64,000 bases of DNA from Omphiscola glabra (lineage: Eukaryota > Mollusca > Gastropoda > Lymnaeidae), in assembly GCA_964017045.1 (NCBI GenBank), contig OZ024794.1:51303608-51367607 (forward strand). The letters run 5' to 3'. The notes below the pieces were generated by a model, which made no database searches, was not told where the DNA came from, and was given only the letters and a program-made list of their open reading frames with translations. Position 1 is the first letter of the stretch. Each line of letters starts with the position of its first letter. Positions 35,501 to 46,565 of this stretch are shown here, piece after piece. The position numbers were made by a program, and so were the translations under genes.

Positions 35501-38500
35501 AGTTAGCTAAAAGTAGGTCGGTACCGGAAGGGTTAACAGTTGTACTTTTTAAAAAAATTTAAAATTTGAAATTTACTAAATTTTTTTTACGGAATAAATT
35601 GGAACTTAATGTTAACAATTGTTTAAATAACAAAATGCACATCGAGCAATATTTTTTCAAAATTGCATGAAAATTGGTGTAGATATTTGTTTTAACAAAA
35701 TTTGAGCTATATATTTTACCATTTTATGTTTTACACATCAGGGTCAAGGAAAAAAATTGGTTGAGGTATTTGTGGGGAGGGGTATATTAATTATCCCACA
35801 AAGTCAGTGAAGTTGGAAAAGGGAAAATAATAGGACATAGAGATTTTTCCAAACATACAGTTCTGGTGGGAGGATATTTTATTCATTTCCTGAAAATACA
35901 GTTGATTGACATGAACAACGATGAGTTGCGGTTTAATGCAAAAATAAGCAAATATTTGTTTTTCCATTTTGGAAAAGTACATTTTTCTGAGTTTAATATT
36001 TCTTTGTCAAAGAAATTGGTTCAGATATTTTTCTAAAATTATAAAAATTCTATGCTTTACAATTTTCTGATAATATAACTTAGGAGCGAGGCAAATGCTT
36101 GTGTAAATTTTTTATGAATATATTAATATAAGACAGATATTGAAAATGGTACATAATTTTTTAAAATTAGGACATGATTTTACAATTTTTTGAAAATATT
36201 TTTTCTTTGTACTTACAGTTGTATAAAAGGGTTGGGTAGGGATAAATCATATAGAAAATAAATATTTTTCAAAATCCGGTGATGTTAGAAATATACATTT
36301 CAATGGCTTGGATAATTACCTAATTATTTTGAGGATAAATCAAAATCTGATTCAGTAACATACATAAAAAATGGATTTTTAGATGTTGAGACTTTGCAAT
36401 AGTATGTAAAAAGTAGCACAGTATGCCTTTCATTATAGCATAAGGTCATATTCTAGTGTATTAATATTTATGTAAATACATTAAATTGAAAGATTTAAAA
36501 ATTGTCCCGTAAAACCCTTCACTGTTATTATAGGAGACAGAATGGCAGAAAGAATTTTTAAAAATAAAAATATATAAATCTATTCATGTAAAGGATATCT
36601 GATATTAAAATGAAAATATAACTTTGAAGGTTCTTAAAAGCATCTGTCATTGAAACCTATCTCTCCCTTTGGAATAAATGTTAAAATAAACATTTTAATT
36701 TCAGGCCATAACTCCCCCAGATACAGCTTTTACACCATCAATCCCACCAACTGCAATGCCCACCGCATCTGCAGTAGCTGCTGCAGCCATAACTGCAAAA
36801 CTCACAGCAATGGATGCACAACAGCAAGTGTTGGTATGTTGCCCTTTTGATGCCAAATAACAGTTTGCCTTAATTATCTTTACCTAACATCTAAATTTTT
36901 TATTAAACCTTACTCGAGCTTTCAACACTTTTACTATAGTTGATAACACTGCCAAATAATCTAAATCAAAGGACTTTAGTTAAAAAAAGATTATTTTTCT
37001 GGGGAAAATGCCAGCCCTATCCATGTCATTTCTCATCATGCTGAACTCAGTCAATTAAAACTTCGGAAAATGTAATAAGTGAATTAAAATTTTGGGTTCT
37101 AAAATTTGGTTTGACAAAAAAGTGTTTAAAAGCTCAAGCTGATAACTTTTTAAAAATCATTGATGCTTTAAAAGTTCATCTAACACATTTCCTTGTTCAT
37201 TTTTGCTTTCATAGGCACCACCTGGCCTGGCATTACCTACTTTAGGAGGAACAAGCACAGTTATCAAGGGCACCACTCCACTTTTAAACACAATTAGCTC
37301 AAGTGTCGTTACACTACCTCCAATGGCACCTCCACACCCATCAATGCCCAAACCTCCAACACAACCCCCTGTTCCTTTAATGTCTCTTCAGACATCTCCG
37401 GTTTTGCCAATACTTCCGGCGGCTAATCCCCCAGCTATTGGCCTCACCTCCCTTCCGATGAGTCTTGTTCCAACACAGAGCCCAGGTTAGTTCAATATGT
37501 TTATATTTTTTATAAATTTATCTTCAGTTTTTATTTTTATAATTTTAAGTCTTTCTCTATATTGTATGACCTGTAAGACATTGCTTGTAATCTTATTTTA
37601 TATTTAGAATTGTAGCAATTTTATTTTAAAAATATTAACAGGATTTGCACGGTTTTAAGTTTTAATTAATTAATCTTTGGATTTAAACAACAAAAAAATT
37701 AACAATTTTTATGTTTTCTAACTTTTTTTTAATAGCATTAGCAGCTGCAGTTGTATCAGCAATGGCTTTAAAGAAAGAGCCCTCAGCAAGTCAGCTGTCT
37801 TCACTTCCTGGTATGATTGGAAGTGCAGCCAGTTTCAATTTTGGGACCAGTCTATCAACTGCAACATCTAGTATTACTACAGAAAAGGTAGAGGAGTTAC
37901 CTGCCTTGGAGGAGTTACCCCAGACACTTGAACAGCAGGAGAGCATGAAGATTAGTGGCAGTAGTGCTCGTCATATGGTCATGCAGAAGTTAATGAGGAA
38001 ATCAGAGGTACCGTATTATTTTGTTGGTAACATTTTATTGTGTTTTCTTAGTCTGCTATTAAATCTTTAGATACATAAGTATGTGTGTGTGTGTTTTTAT
38101 CCAACAAGTTATATTCATTAATTTTACACCACTTCAATTTTCACACCTATAAATATTTGACAGCCTGCTTATTTTTCCTCACCACAGTGTCGAGTGATGG
38201 TATTAAGAAACATGGTTGGTCCTGAAGACTTAGATGATGAGCTGGAAAGCGAAGTCACGGATGAATGTGGAAAATTTGGTAATGTCAACAGAGTAATTAT
38301 CTACCAGGAAAGGCAAAGTGAAGAGGATGATGCTGAGGTTATTGTCAAAATATTTGTGGAATTCTCAACTCAAGAGGGTGAGTGTCAGCTATTTACATCA
38401 AAGTTTGCATGAAGACTAAACAAGTGGTTCATGACTGTTTTAACTTTAGAGTACGATTTGAGCATGGAAGTCCTTAAGCACATATAGTAAAAAATTATTT

Positions 38501-38682
38501 GCTATGTTAGTACTTACCTTATTCTAATTTAAAACTTTTTTTATTCATGCTTTTTTGATTTCTTATTTACAGAAGTTGAGCGTGCCTGCAATTCTCTGAA
38601 TGCCCGATTTTTTGGTGGACGTGTTGTAACTGCTGAAAAGTATGAACAAGATATGTACGACGCTAATGATTTATCAGGATAA
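23492..38682 (+). CDS. PUF60: Poly(U)-binding splicing factor PUF60 (12 coding exons, 602 aa)
   Basis: Exons: 23492-23540, 26412-26623, 31797-31855, 32618-32831, 33525-33652, 33890-33961, 34100-34202, 36705-36833, 37215-37485, 37736-38007, 38188-38377, 38573-38682; total 1809 nt, all GT-AG, frame closed. Family role: a nuclear splicing factor that acts with U2AF65 at poly-pyrimidine 3' splice sites. Seen: conserved [10 protein letters not shown] helix region; RRM1 from 108 (RNP2 IYVGSI, RNP1 KGFAFIEY 147-154); RRM2 from 205 (RNP2 IYITSI, RNP1 KGYGFIEY 245-252); Pro/Ala-rich linker 280-412; [14 protein letters not shown]; and a C-terminal U2AF-homology domain from ~506 with its R-x-F motif at R578-F579-F580. 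Human PUF60 is 559 aa. The start is the first ATG in frame after an acceptor at 23488, so a 5'UTR exon, or a short upstream coding exon, probably lies further upstream. Confidence 0.96.
23541..26411 (+). other. PUF60 intron 1, nothing further recognised
   Basis: 2.9 kb, AT-rich, one short (TA)n near 25455. No transposon ends or extra coding exon identified. Confidence 0.6.
26412..26623 (+). CDS. PUF60: PUF60 coding exon 2 (residues 17-87)
   Basis: Acceptor ttgcag, donor gtaaga. It encodes the conserved pre-RRM segment [20 protein letters not shown], followed by [15 protein letters not shown]. Confidence 0.95.
28280..29796. mobile_element. Non-autonomous element with terminal inverted repeats (PUF60 intron 2)
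   Basis: Left end ctaggcagacctgtttactc and right end gggtaaataggtctgtctag are inverted with few mismatches; ttttgagatg recurs near both ends, also inverted. 1.5 kb without a coding frame. Target duplication not clear, class unknown. The rest of intron 2 (26624-28279, 29797-31796) shows nothing recognisable. Confidence 0.6.
31797..31855 (+). CDS. PUF60: PUF60 coding exon 3 (residues 88-106)
   Basis: A 59-nt exon encoding a Gln-rich run and [11 protein letters not shown], which leads directly into RRM1. Acceptor ttatag, donor gtgggt, phase 2. No counterpart of the 17-residue human insert is present in this exon. Confidence 0.93.
32618..32831 (+). CDS. PUF60: PUF60 coding exon 4 (RRM1, residues 107-178)
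   Basis: Encodes nearly all of RRM1: RNP2 [24 protein letters not shown] with RNP1, ending GGRNIK. The donor gttaga is non-consensus at +3, and a dispersed repeat starts 13 bp into the intron. Confidence 0.96.
32845..33359 (+). mobile_element. Dispersed repeat family B in PUF60 intron 4
   Basis: Starts aacaacccctaaaaaca 13 bp into the intron and ends agtgaagttaatataaaggt. It makes up about three quarters of the 693-bp intron. It alone accounts for the open frames seen here on both strands. Confidence 0.85.
33525..33652 (+). CDS. PUF60: PUF60 coding exon 5 (residues 179-220)
   Basis: Encodes [16 protein letters not shown] and the start of RRM2 ([11 protein letters not shown]). Acceptor tttacag, donor gtaaag, phase 2. 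Confidence 0.96.
33890..33961 (+). CDS. PUF60: PUF60 coding exon 6 (residues 221-244)
   Basis: 72 nt within RRM2 (SVFEAFGKI). Acceptor ttttcag, donor gtaagt. Confidence 0.95.
34100..34202 (+). CDS. PUF60: PUF60 coding exon 7 (residues 245-279)
   Basis: Encodes RNP1 of RRM2 (KGYGFIEY) and the conserved [15 protein letters not shown] end of the domain. Acceptor ctccag, donor gtaagt. Confidence 0.96.
34300..34404. repeat. ~105-bp AT-rich palindrome (PUF60 intron 7)
   Basis: attagcttattcttatat at the left is exactly inverted at the right (atataagaataagctaat), with (TA)n interrupted by paired acatatatac and gtatatatgt blocks. Could form a cruciform or RNA hairpin. Confidence 0.9.
34815..35532. 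mobile_element. piggyBac-type MITE with TTAA target duplications (PUF60 intron 7)
   Basis: 13-bp perfect inverted ends CCCTTCCGGTACC, flanked by TTAA at 34811-34814 and 35533-35536, as piggyBac insertions are. 718 bp, non-coding, with an internal direct duplication of roughly 200 bp (about 34890-35089 and 35090-35300). Confidence 0.88.
35537..36704 (+). other. Rest of PUF60 intron 7, nothing recognised
   Basis: AT-rich, no repeat ends or frames of note up to the exon 8 acceptor. Confidence 0.6.
36705..36833 (+). CDS. PUF60: PUF60 coding exon 8 (residues 280-322)
   Basis: Encodes AITPPD, an alanine-rich run and [10 protein letters not shown], as in the linker after RRM2 of other PUF60 proteins. 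Phase 0 at both ends. Confidence 0.94.
37215..37485 (+). CDS. PUF60: PUF60 coding exon 9 (Pro-rich linker, residues 323-412)
   Basis: Low-complexity Pro/Thr/Leu-rich linker with no fold visible; it is poorly conserved in the family. Acceptor catag, donor gttagt, phase 1. Confidence 0.92.
37736..38007 (+). CDS. PUF60: PUF60 coding exon 10 (residues 413-503)
   Basis: Ala-rich start, acidic stretch ([18 protein letters not shown]), then the conserved [17 protein letters not shown]. Donor gtaccg is weak, but the join restores [14 protein letters not shown], as expected for PUF60. Confidence 0.93.
38188..38377 (+). CDS. PUF60: PUF60 coding exon 11 (UHM, residues 504-566)
   Basis: Encodes the first part of the U2AF-homology domain: [32 protein letters not shown], the acidic segment, and IVKIFVEFS. 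Acceptor ccacag, donor gtgagt. Confidence 0.96.
38573..38682 (+). CDS. PUF60: PUF60 coding exon 12 (UHM end and stop, residues 567-602)
   Basis: Encodes [10 protein letters not shown], holding the R-x-F ligand-binding motif of UHM domains, and the C-terminal DLSG followed by TAA at 38680-38682. Confidence 0.96.
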
Positions 38683-38723
38683 TTATTTGTTCTTATATCA
38701 TTTATGTTGTTTGAGGTTGTACA

Positions 38724-38729
38724 AATAAA
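38724..38729 (+). promoter_or_regulatory. PUF60 poly(A) signal
   Basis: AATAAA 42 bp after the stop codon. Further AATAAA copies downstream could give longer 3'UTRs. Confidence 0.6.
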
Positions 38730-40740
38730 TTGCTTCATGGGTAATTATGAATTATGATGAAATCAGAAAAACATATGTACATTCATTTCCTTTCTAATTC
38801 TTGTCTTCCTAAGTTTAAACAAATCCAAGCCCATAATTCCCTTTCTAATGAACACTGTGCTACCTCTGTTATCCTAAATCTCATCTGAGAAATTTAATTT
38901 TTTTTTAAGTTTGAAAAATGTAGGAGATGAGCAATTAAAATGATGTGGACCTTGTCCAAGAACTGTGATTTTGTTAGATGTAAGTTATATCTCGGTACCT
39001 GCTGTTAGTATTTTTTTGTTTATGAGTCTTTGATATTGCCATTATCTACTGTGAGCATGACCACTGTTCTTAAGCTTGAAATATTTGATACATTAGTCTT
39101 ATTTCATTTGAGGAGTAATTCCCATGAGAAACACACTTGGATAAACCGTTTTCTGCTCAAATAATTGCATTAAAAAAATCTTGATTACAGCCATATTTAT
39201 ATAGGAGATCCGTATAAATAAATTAGTATACTATGTTATTTGACCAACGTGTGTTAGAATTGCACTAACTCCCCCCCTATATTTCAGTCATCCAGGGTTT
39301 CCCAGCCTCAATACACACGTCTCATTCTCTCTTGAATGCACAATGTTAAATAACTGCTCATTGAATTGTTTCAAAGAATCGTATACACGTCTACAGTTGT
39401 CTCTGATAAATTGACATTGCCAGTGCTTTTTTATTTATCTTTTTTAATTTTAAATTTAAAAAATTGTAAAAGTTGAAAGTTCTATGGCATACCTCTAAAA
39501 CAAAGAGCTGATGGAAGTGTAATGAAGAAATCCAGTATGCTAATTAATGCTATAATGAGCAAGTTGTGTTGAACTTCGAACACTTTTTAGATCTCTATAG
39601 AACTTGCTAACAAATATGTTGTGAAAAGCAGTATACTACTACTACTAGTAGTTTTATGCTACAATGGACAGCATAACAATTTGGTAGTCAAATTATAAGC
39701 AATATGATTATTGTGGGACATAAAGTAAATGCAAACTTGTCGTTTTAGACTGACGTAGTAAAATTAAATTTTCTGTCATGATGTACTTAAACCTTGTCAT
39801 CTTAACATATTTGACAATATAAAATGTTTAGGTTCAGTATCATGTCCTGTGTTGAAGGAAAATGAGTTAATTTCTTAAGATTCATTTCAAATTTTTATGT
39901 AAGTGTTTCATTATAACATAAAAGCAAATTTAACCTTTTAGAATTGTTATGATGTTAGCATGTTAAATTTTAGAAGAATATGCCCATGTTTCTGTGTTCT
40001 CTAATGTATGTTGTAACTCCAAAAGATGGATTGGACACAGCTTAAAAGTGAGTTTAACCTACATTATGTTATGATGCCATGATCATTAAAATAAGTAATT
40101 GAATTGAATGTTTTGTGTGATGTTATATTTGATAAATGTTGTATATTTAAAAAGACGATATTCAGTATTTAAACTTAAAATTTTTTAAAAATCTATTCCA
40201 CTGAATCTTCAATGGTTACAAGATCAGTAAAATAATTTTTGTTCTTCTTGGTACTGTTTTTCTTCGTCCTTTGCATGCGGAGATGACCAGGGCTTTGAGT
40301 GCACAGTTGGCGTGCTGATCCCATTTGTTCCTAGAAAGCTTTCTGCATGTAGGACATGGTTTTTTTTTTTTTTGGGGTCCTAGTTGGATTGGAGTCGATT
40401 CTGCTTTTCCTTGCTATGCACCTTCTTTGGGTGTTTAAAGCACTTTTGTTACCTTCCATCTCCATATAAGTGAACAAAGAGGGCTGCAAATAAAGTAGCT
40501 AAGACACCTAGAGGAAATAGCCCTGACATGCGCTTTATTTTGAGGAAGAGTTGAGCAATCCATTAGCCTCACTCTCATCCCTTCCTATTTTGATCCAGAG
40601 GTGAGACTTGATCAAGACGACTGGGGAAATAAGTAAGGATGCAAGGGATGAGTAGCAGTTTGTTTGTGTGTCTCACTGTGTTCTTTACACTTTCCACACC
40701 TGCTTTTTCATTCATTGGATCATGTAAAGATCTCTTTTGT
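38730..40740. other. PUF60 downstream region, no gene seen
   Basis: AT-rich, several AATAAA hexamers that could serve longer PUF60 3'UTRs; no coding frame. Confidence 0.55.
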
Positions 40741-41045
40741 ATGGTCCACCAGGACCAGTCTTCACGTGGTTTACCAGGTTTCATAACCATTCTTCACGTG
40801 GTCAACCAGGTCCAGTGTTAACATGGTCCACCATGTCCAGTCGTAACGTGGTCCACCATGTCTAGTTGTAACGTGGTCCACCATGTCTAGTTGTAATGTG
40901 GTCCACCATGTTAAGTCGCAATGTGGTCCACCAGGTCTAGTCGTAACATGGTCCACCATGTCTAGTTGTAACGTGGTCCACCATGTTAAGTCGCAATGTG
41001 GTCCACCAGGTCTAGTTGTACCGTGATCCACCAGGTCCAGTCTTC
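40741..41045. repeat. ~25-bp minisatellite, ~12 copies
   Basis: Unit tggtccaccatgtctagttg + taacg, with point variants (caggtccag, gttaagtcgc). Confidence 0.93.
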
Positions 41046-41386
41046 ATATGCGAGGTAGGCACATCCTCATGTTTGGCCCATGCTCACAAGACATGGGGTA
41101 GGAACTATAGTTGTAGGAATATAAGATTATTGGATATGATGGCTGTATAAGGAGCTATTCCGTTTCATTTTATTCTCTAAATGAACTTGTTCAATTATAA
41201 CTTATCCAAAAATATATATTCCAATTTTGTCTCTAGTCTTTTGTGCATTTTACTTGGTACTAACAGCTTGATTGTACTTCAGTGCAAATATGAACAGTAC
41301 TCCTGTAAACTAAAGACTTGTGTTTTTTATGATTATCATTTGCTGCATTCGGCCAAAAAATAAATTGAGTCAAAATGGACCAGGAT

Positions 41387-41605
41387 ACGCAGCGCCGCCA
41401 TTCCCATCCGGGTCCCATTAGCCTCAATGCTATTCGGATGTCATTTGTAGTAGTTAAAACTAAAATTAATTTTACAAACGTATAGTCCATTCAATTATCT
41501 TTCATTGATACCCCATTTCATCTTACAAACCCAACAATAGTATTTTTAATAGTTTATTAATCCCAACATCTCACTTCTGGTACCCGGGTACCAATAGGTG
41601 CAGCC
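41387..41605 (+). mobile_element. Dispersed repeat family A, copy 2
   Basis: Same ends and interior as 6031-6265 (acgcagcgccgccattc ... gggtaccaataggtgcagcc). Confidence 0.75.
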
Positions 41606-41680
41606 TATGCCTATACAAAACCCTTATCGATATGAAATAAAATGGCTTTGTATTTTTAGTTGTTTTTTTTTTCCAGTCAT

Positions 41681-41912
41681 TTCTTCTTCTTCTTATGTTT
41701 GAGGGCCCACGATCAATTTATTGATCATTCTGGCTCCTGGTTTGAACTCAAAGTTTGCCTTCTCTTAGATGAGTTGCCGTCCAAGGTTAACGAGTCCCAT
41801 CCACCCGGGCTGCTGGTGGTGTGTTTGCTTGACTGGGCTTTGGTGGGGATTGAACTCCAGACCATCAACATGAGATTTGCTCAGTTTATACCACTCGGCC
41901 ACTCAGATCTGT
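41681..41912 (-). mobile_element. tRNA-derived SINE, near-complete copy
   Basis: On the minus strand: A box within ctgagtggccgagtggtata, as in Leu/Ser tRNAs; B box ggagttcaatcc (41858-41847); then the body shared with 9277-9426, the palindrome tgatcaataaattgatcg, and a short (AAG)n tail. Confidence 0.88.
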
Positions 41913-43366
41913 TATAAGCGACGGAGCAGATTTAAAAAAAAATTTTCATAAATGGATTATCTCAGTTTTCAAAAAGGAATGTTGATTAACTTATTCACAT
42001 TTTCCAGACAAACACTCCTTTGCCAGTTTGACAATGTATTTATTTATAATTATAACAAAACAATTAATCTAGGTTTATGGCCCTTATATTTGACAAATGG
42101 AAGCTACACTGGTAATTTCGAAGAGAAAATAAGTTTCTTGGAATTCCCCCTTTTCCCCCCTCCATTGCTTGAACTATCAAGTTGTTTTCAACAGCTAATG
42201 GAATGTGTTTAGGGAATCCTCTCTAATTAGCACTTGAGTTTGTGTGTGCCAAGATTGGGGATAACATCGGCACGATAAGCTGTTCATTAAGCGGAGTGCA
42301 AGTGAACTGCCTCGTCTAGCATCCAGGGGTGTAACTGATTGGGGCGAATGCTTAGGGTCCATTAAACTGCTATATAAATAGAAGTAATTAACTTGATTGG
42401 TTTCCAAAATCCAATCACAGCCTCTTCCACTTCACACCAAAACGAGGGAACAAACAAAACTACCAGTTGCATTTACTAGTTGGGCATTTGATTGCTCTGG
42501 GCACATTTTGGGGTCTAATCTGTTTAGTTTTACAGCCGACCATTTTTAGCAGTGGCACATCATTATTTGCTGTTTGACGTCAATTTGAAAATATCACCAA
42601 GCAATTTATCATTTCAAAAAACATATACTGGTAATAATCATAACTGTCCGAACATCCGTCCGCCGTATAAGGATCAAATGCTTGGGGCTTTCACGTTTAG
42701 GGATATCCATTTATCACGTACGGTACGCAAAGTTTCGACCCCCCCCCCCCCCCGTTCCACCCGTACTTTTTGGACAACCCCAGTGCGTACGTACAAGAAG
42801 GAGAAGCTTTCGACTCCCCCCCCCCAAACCACACACACAAAACACCAAAGAAATCAAATAAAGTATAGATAATTGTGACGTAACGAAAAAAATTGTGTGA
42901 CGGGTTTAAACCGCTGAATGTTTGGCCAGCCCAGTGGTTCCCATAATATATAGCACGTCTCCATGGGTGCCACGCTGCCCTTAGGGAGTGTCATGTGAAT
43001 TGCGCAAAGAGGGCAGTCACACCAGGCGCCAACATTAGGGGTGGCAAAATCATCTTTAGATAAAAGTTAATTGTGAATTAAAAAAAAAAAAAAAAAAACT
43101 ATACTTCTGAAGCACAAGAGTGCCAAAATCGTCTTTTTACTGGTCCGCCACGGGGGACATTTTTTCTACACATTAAGTGGCACCATTTTCCGGCTTCGCC
43201 CCAAGTGGAGCCTTTCCTCGGCATGACGCAGTCCCTGGGTTGCTTCGGCTTCCTTACAGGGGCGCCGCTAAATATTACACTTCTCATAATTTTATATCAA
43301 CTTGTATTCCTATGTGACACCTAGCGGTCGAGGTTCAAACACTTGGGGAACTAATGTTTGCACTTA

Positions 43367-43525
43367 CCGTATTTTACGGACCATAAGACGCACCTTTTCT
43401 TCGAAAAATTGCTTCCAGAATTAAGCTGCGTCTTACACTCGAACTTAATATAAAAATGGTAAAAATGTTTTTTTTTTTTTTAATTGCTTAAAATTAAGGT
43501 GCGTCTTATCGTCCGTAAAATACGG
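43367..43525. mobile_element. MITE with ~28-bp inverted ends
   Basis: Left end ccgtattttacggaccataa, then gacgcacc; right end ggtgcgtcttatcgtccgta, then aaatacgg. 159 bp, non-coding. Confidence 0.88.
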
Positions 43526-44434
43526 TTCTAGATTTTTACCCAACCCTTTATTTTACTTTGTTTATGCATTAGCTATTTGGTGCCTGCTGAAACCTAAATT
43601 CGGCATAGGCACCGGAAATACAAAAAATCCGAGGATCCACTGCGTCTACTAAGTAGTGTTTGAGCGAAATCTATCCAGTTCCTTTGTGAAAACACAAGAC
43701 AACATTATGACGATGATTCCTAAAAAAACATTGCATGATATTTTTGTACAGCATTCGAGATATAAATATGCTACTTTTTGCACCGTTCAAAATTTCAAGG
43801 TGATTATTGTAGATTTTGAAAAAATGTACGTACTTTCTGCCGAGACTTAACCCCCCTCCCCACACACACACTCCCCCCCCCCGCGCCATGCGCACCGGTA
43901 CGCAAAATCTCCTAAATTCGCAAACCCCAACCCTCTCAGTGCGTACATGTACTAAATGGAAGGCCTGTTAGTAGTGTAGTTAGTTTTAGTTAGAAGCTAC
44001 ATTATTATTATTTTCTAAAAAGTAGTTCTTATAATAAATCATAGTCTAATAAATTTTTAAATGACAATTTCATGTCTTAAAAATGTTCCATGACATTCAC
44101 ATGAACAGAGCCAACCTTTCGTTACGGATCTTACGTGCCGAGCGTTGTTATGCGTGTATTGAAAGTAGAAGACAACACCTCGCCGTATCGCTAGGTTTCA
44201 TGGCTGTCATCATCATTTCTTCATTACGATTTGGACAAATAGCTACGCGTACTTCTATGAGGAGTGTCCCCCGGAGACCGAGCAGTTTTGTTAACTGAAC
44301 ACCCACGAGCTTTTTAAAGAAATAACTGAATCGCTGTAGTTATGTTTTAAATGCAAGTCAAACATTTTTAATTTACTTCACCGAACTGGTTAACAAGTCT
44401 AATGTATTTTTTACTTTTATATATATTTATATAT

Positions 44435-44836
44435 GGGGCTGTCCATTAATTATGTCAACAAATTTTTGGCAATTTTTACCCCCCCCCTCCCCTTGTCAAC
44501 GACTTGTCAAACTTCCAGAGACCCCCCCCTATAAAATTACGTCAACATTTGATTACCCCCCCCCCCCCCCCAAAATAAAGATAAAATGGGGGAAACAAAA
44601 ACAATATTTTAAATAGACTAGTTTACAGCTACAACAAAAAAAGTTAATAAAAGTAAAATGTTTAGAAAAAAACGTTTAATAAACTTTAAATTATGAAATT
44701 AAAGTTATTAAAAAAAAGTAACATTGTTGACGTCAACTTTTCTTGACCTCCCACCCCCCTCCCCCTTGTCAACTATTGTCAAAAATTTTCAGACCACCCT
44801 CCCCCTATTTTGTTGACATAGTTTATGGACAGCCCC
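44435..44836. mobile_element. MITE with ~28-bp inverted ends
   Basis: Left ggggctgtccattaattatg, then tcaacaaa; right ttgttgacatagtttatgga, then cagcccc. Flanking tat on both sides may be the target duplication. C-tracts inside each arm. Confidence 0.85.
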
Positions 44837-45207
44837 TATTGTTGTGTTTTTTAAATTTTTTAAACATAAAAGTTTAATTTATCCTTTTAATACAAACTAA
44901 TTTTTTTAAGGGCTGGTCATCAGTTATTTATTAGGATATTTGTGTCTCTAAAGAACTCCAAAATTATGACCCCACACCCCTCCCCCACACATCAATTCAC
45001 ACCCCTCACCACAATGGGTCCCCGGTCGCCTGCACCCTCCCCCCCCCCCCCCCCCCCGCCGTAGTTAGGTCGATCTCTTTCGTCCTGGCAGTGGTAGCTG
45101 AGTTCATCCACCGCTTCTGTCATCACAATTGAGCAAATTTATTGACGAGAGCGCGAGGCAAGCCACTAACAGCACTGGTGTGGCTTCATTTGCTTCGATC
45201 AACTTCC

Positions 45208-45310
45208 GTGCAACTAGTGGATATCGCAAACTGCTGTGAAACTAGTGGATATCGCAAACTGCTGTGCAACTAGTGGATATCGCAAACTGCTGTGCAACTA
45301 GTGGATATCG
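45208..45310. repeat. 28-bp tandem repeat, ~3.7 copies
   Basis: Unit gtgcaactagtggatatcgc + aaactgct. Confidence 0.92.
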
Positions 45311-45312
45311 CA

Positions 45313-46550
45313 TGTTGGATAGCGATAATAGGGGGATTCAGTGCATCGAGAGGGAGGGGGGAAAAAAGAAGTGGACACAAATCTTTTTAAACAAAACGTG
45401 TGTCTTTTAGTTGTCTGTTAAATTTAATTTATTATAGACTGCACAACGGCGGTTGTAATTTTGGGGTCATTGGATCTACAAGATGAAATTTAGCCAGCTG
45501 GAAAGGAATACATCTGTAGCCTAGTGATATTGTTCCACTAATAATAATTCTGTGATAATAGTAATAGTGGTGTGCAAAGTGAATGGTGTGCAAACACGTC
45601 TTTAAAAGAAAAGATAGTTGAGACAAAGGAATGAACAACATGTGATTAACTTGTGTCCAAATTTGTATACCTCATCTCTCAGAATTCTACAAAATCAACT
45701 TATTTTCTCCATTTCTGCTTCAGGTAGGTGGCGTAAACTAGAAGTGTATAAAATATAGACGTAGAGATATTAGTTATATAAACACTCAGTCACGCTTATC
45801 ATAGCGAAAGTCCATACTAAAATAAAACAAATTTTAGCAATAATATTCATATTTCGCGATTCAACAGTCTTTTTGTGTGTGTTTTTTAGACTGCACCAGC
45901 TACAACCGACTATATTTATCACATTTATCACATTTTTCGTACAAGGCACGTTGGTTGAAAATTTATTGCTTACTTTCAATACCCAATGCTGATTATTTTT
46001 ACAAAGATCATAACTTATATTGTAATTCTTAAATTGGGAATATTCGAAGTACTCAATAGCTTTCAGAAAAAAAAGTGTTTATATACCGTACGGTTAATTA
46101 ATTATTTTTTTTTGCATAAAGGAAAAAATATATTGTAAATTGTGAAGAGTTTAATTGTATGTGTCTACAGTGGGACTAAATTACTTCACATTTTTAAATA
46201 CTTTATTATACTGTATTTTCTGGCTAGCGTCGGAAGAGGGCCCACGTTATTTAACGTTTATTTATTAAATTGTTTAGTAAATTATTGTTCACTGCACAAC
46301 TTAACCTCACCCCATTAAACAAATAGCCTGTGGCTGTTTCCCACAAATACAATTACATACACCACCGCCCTGTAGCTTGACCAGATTTTGAAATCTTTGT
46401 TGAAACCAAGGAGAGCAAAAACCGCTAAGACACACATCTCTTATCATCTTTTTTTTTGGTTGCTTTCTAACTTCCGAAATGTAACAGTCATTTTAGAACC
46501 ATGCATTTCTTCTTAGCTGCTTAGTTCTGTTCAAAATAAAAATTTTAAGA
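45313..46550. other. No feature recognised
   Basis: AT-rich, no supported gene, repeat or transposon end. Confidence 0.5.
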
Positions 46551-46565
46551 TCTTGAGGACTGTTG

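Noticed and set aside
44083..44298. 71-aa frame with a hydrophobic stretch
   Set aside because: No homology that I recognise, no splice or repeat context; length is expected by chance.
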